Below are positions 12,471 through 21,928 of a stretch of DNA of 64,000 bases, piece by piece (positions within the stretch are counted from its first letter, which is position 1; each line of letters opens with the position of its first letter). The notes below the pieces were generated by a model. It worked only from the letters and a program-made list of their open reading frames with translations, was not told the DNA's origin and ran no database searches. The translations under genes were made by a program, and so were the position numbers. Source of the stretch: Macrotis lagotis (lineage: Eukaryota; Chordata; Mammalia; Peramelemorphia; Peramelidae); the NCBI RefSeq assembly GCF_037893015.1, contig NC_133661.1:184576306-184640305 (forward strand), given 5' to 3'.

Positions 12471-12770
12471 CTTTTATTCTTCCCATTGAATCTATTTTGC
12501 AATCCCCATGATAGATTTTTCATGCTTCCTCTTCCCTACTCAACCCTCTCCCACCACTCCTCTCATCTCTCTCTCTCAGGAGCAGAGTGTCTTTTGCTTC
12601 ACACTATAAGTGAAAGGGGAACAAGAGAAAATAAAAAGTGAGAGCAATAGTCCATTCAGTTCAATATGCAGTTTTAGCAGTAGCAAGAAATGGTGTGTGA
12701 GAAGAGGAACATAATTGACACTGTGACTTCAATCTCAAAATTGAGAGATTTTATTATTTATATTTTATTA
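12471..12770. other. No gene recognised
   Basis: Unique-looking sequence with a pyrimidine-rich patch near 12540-12585. Nothing identifiable. Confidence 0.5.
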
Positions 12771-12774
12771 TTTT

Positions 12775-12960
12775 ATTATAAAGACAACACAGATTAATGG
12801 GAAAAGCCCAGACCATGGAGCCAAAGGACTTGAGTTTGATCTTACCTCTGTGATTACGTGACCTTGGATAATTCATTCAGTTTGCTCATTTATAAAATGC
12901 AGCAATTGGAATGGATGACTTCTAAGATTCCTTCCAGTTCTAGATCTTATGGTGACTTGC
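12775..12960 (+). repeat. MIR-type SINE
   Basis: In order: 'agaccatggagccaaaggacttgagtttgatc', 'tgattacgtgaccttggataa', 'tttgctcatttataaaatg' and 'attccttccagttctagatcttatg'. This is the MIR layout (tRNA-like head, 'gtgaccttggg', 'tcatctgtaaaatg'). Confidence 0.7.
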
Positions 12961-13100
12961 TCTCCTTGAGTCACCATTTTGGTTCATCCTTCAAAAGCAT
13001 CTAAATATTGCTTAATCCATATTAAAAGTCTGCCTCACATGGTACCTTCAGATCCCTTTACATTATCTCCCTTTACAAACAAAATCAAAAAGTAAAGCTG

Positions 13101-13243
13101 GGGAAGCTAGGTGGCTCAGTGGATAGAGCACCAGCCCTGGAGTCAGGAGTACCTGAGATCAAATTCAGCCTCAGACACATAGCTATGTGGCCTTGGGCAA
13201 GCCACTTAACCCCACTGCCTTGCAAAAATCTAAAAAAAGAAAT
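13101..13243 (+). repeat. WSINE1-like SINE with target-site duplication
   Basis: A tRNA-derived SINE with head 'gctaggtggctcagtggat' and tail 'ccactgccttgcaaaaatc' plus an A-run. It is flanked by a perfect 10-bp direct repeat AGTAAAGCTG (13091-13100 and 13244-13253). It sits about 65 bp beyond the RSS nonamer of the neighbouring V pseudogene. Confidence 0.9.
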
Positions 13244-13307
13244 AGTAAAGCTGCTAGCTTCAGGATCTTTGTCTGAAGACAAAGTGAGGCTGGAGCCCAA
13301 GCTAGAG

Positions 13308-13346
13308 CATTTGTGCATAGGCTGCAGGTATGGAGGGAGCATTGTG
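13308..13346 (-). other. RSS (23 bp spacer) of V pseudogene
   Basis: Minus strand heptamer CACAATG (13340-13346), then a 23-bp spacer containing ACCTGCAGCC, then GCACAAATG (13308-13316). Heptamer positions CACA are kept and the nonamer resembles that of the intact gene at 31 kb (GCACAAACC). It looks usable although the V exon is frameshifted. Confidence 0.75.
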
Positions 13347-13862
13347 TCATTTCTATGCAGAAATAGGTGCCTGAATCCACAGGCTGGGAGGCTGAGATGT
13401 GCAAAAAGAACTGTTTGGCCCCATTGCTGATGTTGATTGTGAATTGTCCTTCCTACATCATTATTTGGAAAGTTTCCTATTCGAAAAAGAGGACCTTCCT
13501 CAGGAGCCTGCGGATACCATGTTAAATAGTTGATGACAGTATTTGTGTAACTACAGTTAAGAGTGACACTCTTATCCTCCAGCACACTCAGGAATGGCAG
13601 GGTCTGCTCTGCCTTCTGCTGACAGCTCACCCCTAGGTAGAAAGAGACAGAGTATTGATCACCCTATCATGACCAGCCAAAATTTACATTGTTTCCCATG
13701 GATCCCCCCAAAATGTCTAGAAATATTAGACTGAGACTCAGTTCCTCTAACTCTTACTTGAGAATCGCTAAGGGTTCCCTATTCCAATAAATGGCTCAAC
13801 TCACAGCCCAGTCGAAGCCATAGGATCACCACAAAAATGCTCAGGAATAATATGTTCTCCAT
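13347..13862 (-). pseudogene. TRAV pseudogene, TRAV23/13-like
   Basis: A V-alpha segment with one clear break. The leader exon is 13805-13862 (MENILFLSIFVVILWLRLG), with donor GTGAGT. The V exon is 13347-13632, after a CTACCTAG acceptor. The joined reading gives WVSCQQKAEQTLPFLSVLED, then VTLNCSYTN (Cys23) and NYLTWYPQ (Trp41; the usual Lys/Arg of WYKQ is Pro). After 'GNFPNNDVGR' the frame shifts. The downstream frame reads FTINISNGAKQFFLHISAS, then QPVDSGTYFC (Cys104). The FR3 'AKQFFLHI' and 'NTVINYLTWY' resemble human TRAV23 and TRAV13. The upstream blocks and RSS are still present, so the FR3 frameshift is the main disabling lesion and may be fairly recent. Confidence 0.88.
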
Positions 13863-13998
13863 TTTTACTTCTCTTCAGAATCACTAATATGTGGGGCTGT
13901 GATACAGGGATTCCTCATCTATAGTAACTGGCATAGACTGAGTCATATTGTTTCTTCTCTTACTGGAACATATACACAAACATAGAGTCAGCTTTCAG

Positions 13999-14108
13999 CC
14001 AGTCAGAATCAGGTACCAAATCTAGAAAAAACACAACCACAACAATCTCCTACAAAGTTGACCATAACAGTTAGTGACTGTTAGTAACACTGAAAACACT
14101 GCCATTTT
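13999..14108 (-). promoter_or_regulatory. TRAV upstream block (CCAAT-like and YY1-like)
   Basis: CCAGTCA (13999-14005), a one-base variant of CCAATCA, lies about 137 bp upstream of the start codon. GCCATTTT (14101-14108), preceded by 'gaaaacact', lies about 240 bp upstream. The spacing agrees with the 7.5-kb copy almost to the base. Both motifs carry a substitution compared with the intact genes. Confidence 0.5.
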
Positions 14109-14381
14109 AAGGCAATATGATTAATTACTAAAAAAAGAGGTTCTCAAACAATTAAGGGGGGGGGGGTAGAAGGGAATACTTTGAACAAATTTCTCTAAGA
14201 AAAGTTTCATTTCCAAGGAATATGAGGAATTGATTCTAACTTGTAAGAATAAGAACTAATGCCCAATTCATGAATGGCCCAAGGATATGAACCAATTCCC
14301 AAGGAAAGATATCCCATCAATCTATATAGCCATAGGAAAAAAATTCTCCAAATCATGAATAGAGAAATGAAAATGAAAATC

Positions 14382-14530
14382 AGTTAGGTGATGCAGTGGA
14401 TTGAACACTGGCCCTGGAGGCAGGAGGACTTCAGTTCAAATCCTGTCTCAGAGACTTAATATTTACTTAGCTGTGTGACCTTGGACAAGTCACTTAACCC
14501 CATTGCCTTGCAAAAACCAGAGAGAGAGGT
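14382..14530 (+). repeat. WSINE1-like SINE inserted in L1
   Basis: Head 'cagttaggtgatgcagtgg', middle 'gccctggaggcaggaggac', tail 'cccattgccttgcaaaaacc'. The flanks carry similar short sequences ('gaaaatgaaaat' before, 'gatgaaaattaaaat' after), consistent with a slightly diverged target-site duplication. Confidence 0.85.
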
Positions 14531-15002
14531 AGACAGTTAGACAGAGATGAAAATTAAAATGGTTTTAAGATGCCATCTTACATCCAGCAGCAAACCTAAC
14601 AAAAAATAAAATGACAACTGTTGGAGGAGTTGAGAGAAAATAGACACTTGATGGAATTGGTCCAGACATTTTGGAAAGCAATTTGGAATTATGTTCAAAA
14701 ATTTATTAATTATACATTCCCTCTGTCCAGAAATGTAAAACCTAAACCCCAAAAGAAAATGAAAAAAAGAAGAAAAAAGTCATATAAATACAAAAATATG
14801 TAGTAGTTCTTTTCAAAGTGACAAAGAACTGAAAACAAAGGAGGTGCTCATCAGCTGTGGAATGGCTAAACAAATGATGGTCTGTAAATGTGATGAAATA
14901 CTATTGTGGTGGAAGAAATGAAAAAGAGACGATTCCAGGGAGATATGAAAAGACTTAAAATCAGAATGTATGTGATATGAAAGGAGTAGATCGAGAAGAA
15001 CA

Positions 15003-15062
15003 ATTTGTTTTTGTCGTTCAGCTTTCCATTTATGTCTGACTCTTTGTGACCCTATTTAATTC
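15003..15062 (-). repeat. MAR-type SINE fragment
   Basis: 'gtcgttcagctttccatttatgtctgactctttgtgaccc' matches the 'gttgttcagtcatttcagtcatgtctgactctttgtgacccc' segment of the longer SINE copies at 30948, 36235 and 49738. Confidence 0.7.
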
Positions 15063-15360
15063 CTTCATAATATTAATATTGTAAACAATGAACAATTCTG
15101 AAAGATTTTAAAAGTCTAATCAATGAAATGATCAAACATGATTTCAGTAGACCATTGAGGAAGAATTCATGGCAGAGAGAGGATGAACAAAAATGCAAAA
15201 TGAGAGATGAAGTTTTAGATGTGGCCAACATAACCAGGCTAGATAATAAAAATTTCCTGTACTTCTTGATCTTTCTTTTCAGTGAGAGGGAGGAGGTGAA
15301 AGAGAAAAAAAAGGTTTGATCACTGAAAAAGATATATATATTTTAAATAAAGAAAATTTC

Positions 15361-16489
15361 TCTATTCTCAGTTCATCATATGCCCATAGGAGGAAAAATT
15401 ACTTCAAAATTAACTTCAAAGCACTATATAAACCCTAGCTAATAATGACAAAGACAAAAGGAATTTAGACAATACAGAACCAAAGGTAGCCTTAGGAAGG
15501 GAGGCACTCATACTGAGAAGGATGAAAGAAGAGCAGACAACCAGAAATCAATGGATCAGAAACAGATGAGATAACTGATGTGTTGTAATTAAAAATATGG
15601 TTCTGCTTTTGTCTCATTGAGTATGCATCATCCACTCTGTCCAAAAGAAACAAAGACAGTCTCTTTGGAGTCCATGACTTTGATGGAAGTGATAACATTT
15701 ATTCAACTTCTGGTAAGCTAAGTAGCCCACAGAGAGCAAAGATTTCCTAATTATCCTGTAAGAACCATGACCCAGATTTTGTAGAATAGGCTATATTTTA
15801 AGATAGGAAAATGTGCATTTGTTAAGGGGATTAACAAGGAAGTGCTTCATCAGTTTGAGTTGCCCAATCAAATTGATGAGATTACAGAGTGTGAACCTAT
15901 GTCAGAAGGTACACCTTATGTGGGGCTGAATGCAAAAGAGGCCCACCCAATTCATTAGAGGCCTTCCTTGCTTTCACAAAGTCATATGGACACCAGTGGA
16001 GCACTTTCCCTTTGTTTTTTCTACTTGTCATACCTCATTCTCACTATATTTATCTTCCTATGAAATAATTTCTCAATCATATCCTTTCCCTCTATTTTTC
16101 TTCAGAGTTTCTCATTAATTATACCTTGCAACCATAAATATCTCCATTGCCTTCTTGGTGATACTCATCTTTATTTCTTTAGAGACAATGCTATATCACT
16201 ACATATCATTACATATTACTGTCACTGAGTTACCAAGGTAAAAATGTTAATATGGAAAAGGTGGGCCTTTGATTTCATGAGGTTTGCATTACTAGAATAG
16301 CTTTGAAACTTCCTCATAAGATTTCAGACTGCTCTCTCCCTCAGGTGTAGCCCCAACTCACTATCTAAATGTACTATCTATCTTACATCAACTTATTGAT
16401 GAATGAATTTCATAGTGTATTTGTCTAAATGCATGTTTAAATTTAGTCAGTAGACACACTTCATCACTGTGTAGATGAACATATCCACT
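15361..16489. other. No gene recognised
   Basis: No V segment, RNA gene or clear repeat. The short open frames show no domain. Confidence 0.5.
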
Positions 16490-16755
16490 GTGGATCAGTT
16501 CTTGATCTTATATAATTCTATTAAGTTCCTGTTCATCTTGACTATCAGTCACTTAAAGATATTTGATGCAAATATTTTCCCCTAATCAACAGTTTCCTTT
16601 TTTAATCTTAGCTGTATTCATTTGGTTTGTGCAAAAACTTTCAACTTCACAACACTGAAATTATCTATTTTATCTTTCATGTTCAATCCTCTCCTTATAA
16701 TTTTGAATGATAATGCAAACCATTTTTCCCCAAGTTTTAAAAAGATCTTTACCAC
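16490..16755 (-). repeat. Antisense L1 fragment
   Basis: The plus strand holds reverse-complement L1 text: 'gatgcaaatattttcccctaatc', 'tttggtttgtgcaaaaactttcaacttc' and 'ttttaaaaagatctttacc'. It is old and diverged. Confidence 0.6.
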
Positions 16756-16910
16756 AGGACCATCTATCTAGAATTATAAAGGACCTTAGGAGCATCCCCT
16801 TCATTTTGCAGATAAGACTAACAAATCCCAGTTCTAAGACCCAGAGTGGCTTAAGGTGACACAGATAAGAGATAGAAATTGTATTTGAATCCAGGTTCTC
16901 TAAAACTGGG
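16755..16910 (-). repeat. MIR-type SINE remnant
   Basis: Plus strand 'atctagaattataaaggacc', 'tcattttgcagataagac', 'tggcttaaggtgacacag' and 'tttgaatccaggttctct' match the reverse complement of the MIR core. A TA microsatellite follows at 16924-16970. Confidence 0.55.
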
Positions 16911-16923
16911 GTGATTGGTATTC

Positions 16924-16970
16924 ATATATATATATATATATGTATATATATACATATATATATATATATG
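16924..16970. repeat. TA microsatellite
   Basis: An alternating TA run with GTATATATATAC interruptions. Confidence 0.9.
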
Positions 16971-16999
16971 GAAATTAGAGTCCAAATGAAAGAGATTTT

Positions 17000-17530
17000 G
17001 TAGAGGTAGGATCAACAAGAGGGAAGCTGATTAGGATGTGGGATTTGAGGAACATCAAGATGACTCTAATTTTTAAACTTTGGTGACTAGAAGGATAGTG
17101 AGGACATAAAATGGAAAATTTTGAAGGTGGAATGACTTTGGTTGGAGATATAAAATTAGCTTGTTTTGAACAAGTTTGAGATACAGAACATCCAAGTGAA
17201 TATATTCAGCAATAAAGTAAAAAAGGAACTGGAGTTGCAGGAAGGGGAAGAACTTAGAGATGTTGAGACAATTAATTGAACCATTATGAACTCATGAGTT
17301 CACCAGAATAGAGCTTTGGGGGAATGATTAGGCTTAGTGGATAAGAGAAGAATGATCCAGAAAGAAAAATTGAAAAGGAATGGTCTTAGAGCTAAGAGAA
17401 AAACTCAGAGAGAACAGTGCCACAGAAGTAAAGAGAAGAAAAAACTTCCATGAGGAAGAGGTGATCAGCAATGTCAAATAATAGAAATGATGAGCTTCAA
17501 AAGCTAGGAAAATACTCAGAAGAATTAACA
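17000..17530 (-). repeat. CR1/L3-clade LINE fragment (RT region)
   Basis: Contains 'gaacaagtttgagatacagaacatccaagtg', which aligns with 'gacatgttgagtttaagatgtctatagaacatcc' in the large element at 39650, and 'cagtgccacagaagtaaagagaag'. Minus orientation, no open frame. Confidence 0.55.
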
Positions 17531-17689
17531 TTTAGGAAATAGGAAATATTTGTAATTAAGCTATCCAAGTCTGTATGTGTGTATACATCTATACATGTAT
17601 TTATGTAATTTCTAGATGTGTAGCTCAATTATTGGAAGAACATCTCAGTATGAAAAAATATCTTTATTCATGCATATCAGCAATTTGTT

Positions 17690-17800
17690 TAAAGTTTAGT
17701 GTATTTTAGAGTTATACCAGTAATTGCAGGATTAAGTGACTCGCCCATAGTCACACAGCAAGTTGTCAGAAGGTGAATTGAACTCAAGACTTCCTTGAAG
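17690..17800 (-). repeat. MIR-like SINE fragment
   Basis: Plus strand 'aagtgactcgcccatagtcacacagcaag' followed by 'gaactcaagacttcctt' is the reverse complement of a MIR/MAR-type SINE core. Confidence 0.6.
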
Positions 17801-18464
17801 GAAGATAAAAATTCTGATAAACAAATATAAAGAGAGTGTATATTTTCAACAAAGAGAGGAGGGGAGGCTTGAGGAAATTCACTGAGGCAGTTGATGAAAT
17901 ATTGAGTTCAGAAAACAGGTTATAGTCCAGACTTGAGAGTACATTGAGTGCTTAAAGGGGAGTAATGTGCAATGTTTGGAAACATAAGCTTGAGTAAGCC
18001 TGTGAATGGTTTTAAATTTCAAATTGAGAAAATTTTTTTCTTCTAGCAGCAAAGGGCCATACCATCTAGCTAATGATCAGCCAAATCCAAGGAAGAAATA
18101 GATTAATTCTATTACTGGCTTAGCTTGATATGGGTATGGAAAAGGAGGAAAAAAGGGTCAGGGGTCTGTTCTAGTTTAAGGTGGTCTCAAGGAAGCCATT
18201 CATGGAGGCCAGACACCAAAACCAATCTAGAATATTTTCAAGGAAATCATATTAGTTCTAAGGAAAATAAAGAGATGTATGCCTCTCCCAAAAGTAAGCT
18301 TGATGATCCCATTTGTTCCATAACCTATAGGACTTTGTCAAATCATCCTGAACAGGATGATATAAAGAGAAAAGGAATCCAGATCTGAATGCCACCATTT
18401 ATAATAAGATCAGATTAAACCTGTAGTTGGAAGGAACCATGGAGGTCATCTAACAACAACAGCA

Positions 18465-18660
18465 TTAATAGTTAACATTTAAAGAATACTTACTATCTGC
18501 CAGGCTCTGTGCAATTTATTTTCATATTTCATCCTTACAACAAAGTTTAAGTGCCCAAGGTCACACAGAGTAGGTGTCTGAGGTCAGCTCTGATCTTAGT
18601 TCTTCCTGATTACAGAGCCAACCTTCCATCCACTGAATCACCTAATTGCCTCCAATTCCC
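18465..18660 (-). repeat. MIR-like SINE remnant
   Basis: 'acatttaaagaatacttactatctgccaggctctgtgc', 'cccaaggtcacacagagtagg' and 'attacagagccaacctt..atccactgaatcacctaattgcc' fit a reverse-oriented MIR core. From 18662 to 19119 there is nothing identifiable. Confidence 0.6.
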
Positions 18661-19119
18661 TCATTTTTCCAGAAAAGAAGTCTGAGATGATGAAAAGTCA
18701 AGTGATTTATCTAATATTACAAAGGTAACAAATTTTAGAGATAGGATTGAAAGTTAGGAATTCAGTTTGTGTTTCTGAGCATCCTTGGTTAACCTTGCCA
18801 TGTAGATATGGAGGAGTATCTTTCTGTTTGCATTGTGTATGTATGTATATGAGTATATGTTTAATGTTACCCAAATGTTCTATATGATCTATGTGGAGTG
18901 GAAGATTAGAGAAAAAAATTTTTAAGCAGGATGGCCTCTAGATTTTCCTCCCTGAGGTCAGGAGGAGTTCATTTTTTAAAAATAAATTGACTATATTTGT
19001 GATATATCCACCCCCTTCCCAGGAGTATTCTTTCACAAACTTTTTTCTCTCTGTATAGGGTTGCACGCCTCAATCTTGAATTTTTTGCTGCAGGTGGGAG
19101 AGATCTACACAGCACTGAT

Positions 19120-19158
19120 GTTTTTGTATTGGCTGTTCTTGTCACTGCCATCACTGTG
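19120..19158 (-). other. RSS (23 bp spacer) of TRAV14/19-like gene
   Basis: On the minus strand, consensus heptamer CACAGTG (19152-19158), a 23-bp spacer and nonamer TACAAAAAC (19120-19128). Read one base later, the nonamer is ACAAAAACA, 8 of 9 to consensus. This is the best RSS in the window. The spacer carries GTGACA rather than the ACCTGCAGCC of the other class. Confidence 0.92.
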
Positions 19159-19705
19159 GATTTACTGAGAGCACAGAAATACATTGCTGAGTCTCCTAGT
19201 TGAGAAGATGAGATGGAGAGATTGATGAACTTTTCAGTTTTCTGGAAGTTCACTGAATAGCGACCCTTTGGTGTATTCATTTGGCTATAAGAATCATGAC
19301 GAATGAGAAGAATCATCTCCCCAAAGTCATGTTGTTTGTACCAGAGCAAAGAATAACTGGGTTCACTGGTTTCATATTTGCAGTTCAGTGTCACAGTCTC
19401 CCCTTCCTTTCCCGACATTGCTGATTGCTCTTGAGTGACCTTCTGAGCTGTGCTTATTCCTATAGGAAAGAGGAGACAGAAAAGATTGAGCCTCTGACAT
19501 TACCCATTGAAAGGTTATCAGGAGCATGCCAATAAGAAATTTCAGTCTGTTTCCATCCAACTTATCTGCTATCTTTGACACATGTAATCAGTTCCTCATA
19601 TTTCTAGTCCCTATTGTTGAAAAGTAATTCAGTCCCCATGGCCAAGTGGTTCTTACCAAATAAGATGGAGATCACAATTGTCCATGACCAATTTTGAAGC
19701 TGCAT
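19159..19705 (-). CDS. TRAV: T-cell receptor alpha/delta variable segment, TRAV14/19-like
   Basis: An apparently functional V segment. The leader exon is 19657-19705, encoding MQLQNWSWTIVISILFG, with donor GTAAG. The V exon is 19159-19459, after a CCTATAG acceptor. The joined phase gives ISTAQKVTQEQ, then GETVTLNCKYETSEPSYS (Cys23), LLWYKQ (Trp41), GEMILLI, GRYSVNFQKTEKFINL and SQLGDSAMYFCALS (Cys104). 'YETSEPSYSLLWYKQ' and 'GEMILLI' are close to human TRAV14/DV4 ('YDTSDPSYGLFWYKQ', 'GEMIFLI'). In human that gene can rearrange to both alpha and delta; whether this one does is inference. No stop or frameshift is seen. It is paralogous to the gene at 50 kb, sharing leader phase, the RSS spacer start, FR3 'RYSV..KTEK.INL.IS' and an upstream block. 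Confidence 0.95.
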
Positions 19706-19796
19706 ATTGGATAAATGATCACTGTTCTACCCTGAAGCTTACAAGTCAGTCCTGCTCTGGTTGTCTGACAGAGTCACAAGTAGAGGTAGTTGTTCC

Positions 19797-19822
19797 AGAA
19801 CAGGAAATGAGGTTTCTGGGTG
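19797..19822 (-). promoter_or_regulatory. Upstream block shared by TRAV14/19-like genes
   Basis: A 26-bp segment beginning AGAACAGGAAATG and ending TTTCTGGGTG matches 50991-51016 with only two or three differences. It lies about 92 bp upstream of the start codon. It contains CAGGAAAT, an ETS-type GGAA core. The CCAATCA/GCCATCTT pair seen at the other V genes is absent. Confidence 0.5.
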
Positions 19823-20379
19823 AGTTAAGATCATATCTATAATACCATATTTTCCTATACATAGACTAGAAATTCTGGCTAAACCTAACTCTCCATTCAG
19901 TCTCATCCTCTTTCCCTAGCAATTAAATAGGTTAGCACATGTATTTGCCATTTTATATCAACAAACTTTAATATTGTTGTTAAAAAGGTTATTAGAAAGG
20001 GAGACACTGATAAATCAGTCAATCAATGGAAAAAATGTTCAGCCATTTTTATCTTTGAAAAAAACTGCGGAATTATAAAATATAACATCACCATGAAAAC
20101 TGTGAACAATAGCACCCCTACCCCATTTCCTTGAGAGCTAATAGTGAGTTTGTGAAAATTTTCCTGGCATAATCTATGCTGAAAATTATTCACAGACCCT
20201 AATCTGAAATTTAAATAACAAAGAATTCTAATACATTTTACAAAGACCAAGCTAAAGCAACATCTCTACCAAGTGAAATCAAATAACACCTTGAAACTCT
20301 TATTAACCTGGCAAATTGGTTATTTGCTTCTAGTGTGCCTATATTCTTGTTAACTTGTAGCCAGAATAAAACATGGTTT

Positions 20380-21345
20380 TTAAATTTTATTTATTTATTT
20401 TTATATATACTCTGTCCCTCTCATCCTCCCATATTGAACTGATAGATGATAGAGAGAGAGAGAGAAGAGAGAGAGCATGATAAAATCTTCATCATAAGCA
20501 TACATTGTTAATCAAAGCAGATTCCTACATTGACCAAATCCAAAGATGTATGCCTCTCTAACATTTTCAGATCATCATCTCTCTGGCAGAAGATGAATGG
20601 CATACTTCATCTTCTGATTTCAGGTGTCATTGTTTATCTTTTTTAAATTTTAAATACTTTCAAAATCATTTTTCTCTATAAGATCGTTGTCAAGCAGAAT
20701 TTCATATGGATCTTATATATACATTCTATAACATTTCACAGAGGCTTTCCAATTTCCTCTGAAACTGTCCATTTCTTCATTTTCAAGGCACAATATTGTA
20801 TTATTACATTCATATACCATAATTGATTAAGCCATTCACTAATAGGAGGTCATTTTTAATATAGTTTGGCTACTATGAAAATAACTTCTATAAATATATT
20901 TGTACATATCTATCTTTGATCTATTTGGAGGTTATTCCTAGTAGCGGCATATCTGAGACAAAATGCATATATAGTTTAGTAATTTTGGGGACACTATTTC
21001 TAATTTTATTCCAGAGAGGCTAGACCAATTCCCAGTTCCACCAACAATGCAGTAGCATATTTGTTTTCCTTAGAACTTAGCATTCTCTTTTTGTGTCATG
21101 CTTTCCAGTATTGCTAGTGTGAGGTAAAACCTCAAAGTTATTTTAATTCACATTACTGTATTATTTATGAGTTATTATATGGTTGTTGATAGTTTGGATT
21201 TATTTCTTTAAAAACTTCCTATTCATATTTGGAAAATGGGTCTCACTTTTATAAATGTAAATCAGTTTATCATTTACTTGTATATGAAATTACAGAGAAA
21301 TTTGTTGCAGATGTTTTCCCAGTTAATTATTTCAATTCATAAAGC
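20380..21345 (-). repeat. Antisense L1 3' part
   Basis: The plus strand is the reverse complement of an L1 3' end. 'attgattaagccattcactaa', 'gaggttattcctagtagcggc', 'agaccaattcccagttccaccaacaatgca' and 'ttgttgcagatgttttcccag' correspond to antisense ORF2 end motifs. An AG-rich microsatellite lies at about 20452-20476. This copy is separate from the L1 that begins at 21929. Confidence 0.75.
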
Positions 21346-21928
21346 ATAGATTTTTAAAAAAAAATTATTCCTTCATTACTTTAAAACATTCAGAATTTTT
21401 CTTTGCCAAAAAGAAGTAAAAACTTCAGAATTCTACCACACAGTGTTAGAGTCAACCACAGAATGAAGGTATCTAGAGCATCACCCATAGGATAGCAATA
21501 GGTATTGCAAGTATCTAAACTTGTTATCTCAATAATATAATTGAATGAATCTCAGCACCTCATAGTACTCATGTCCACAAAGCTGTGATTGTACTTGTAT
21601 TTGATTCAGCAATTAATCTTCCTTCAATTTCTTATGTCTAGGGATTCATGTAAGTGAATCATCATCTCCTTTGCATCTCCATCACCTTTCCCAATATCTT
21701 TTATTTTGCAGGCACTTAATAAATGTTTGTTTAAAATATCATTCAGAAAAGAACAGGTCTTTTTCAGGAAAACATAGTAAACATCTACAAAAGGCCAATT
21801 TCTATTCCTGACCATGAGATCTAAAGCAATAAATCTAGAGAAATTCTATTCAGAGATTATACCAGTTCTATGAGACAGACAGTTCTAGGACATAAATGTG
21901 TCCATAGTATTTTGGAGTCAAGAAGAGA
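21346..21928. other. No gene recognised
   Basis: Unassigned sequence between two L1 copies. It contains an L2-like tail, 'ttgcaggcacttaataaatgtttg' near 21706-21731. Confidence 0.5.

Larger units (their letters stand above)
14215..15360 (+). repeat. L1 LINE 3' part, interrupted by SINEs
   Basis: Sense-strand L1 ORF2/3'UTR landmarks: 'cccaattcatgaatggccc', 'ccagacattttggaaagcaatttgg', 'gtggaatggctaaacaaatgatgg', and later 'atcaatgaaatgatcaaacatgatttc'. It is split by a WSINE1-like element at 14382-14530 and by a short MAR-like fragment at about 15003-15062. The copy is degenerate. Confidence 0.8.

Noticed and set aside
13119-13430. 103-codon plus-strand frame across the V pseudogene and SINE
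   Set aside because: It is the antisense shadow of the TRAV pseudogene and the adjoining SINE; no independent coding evidence.
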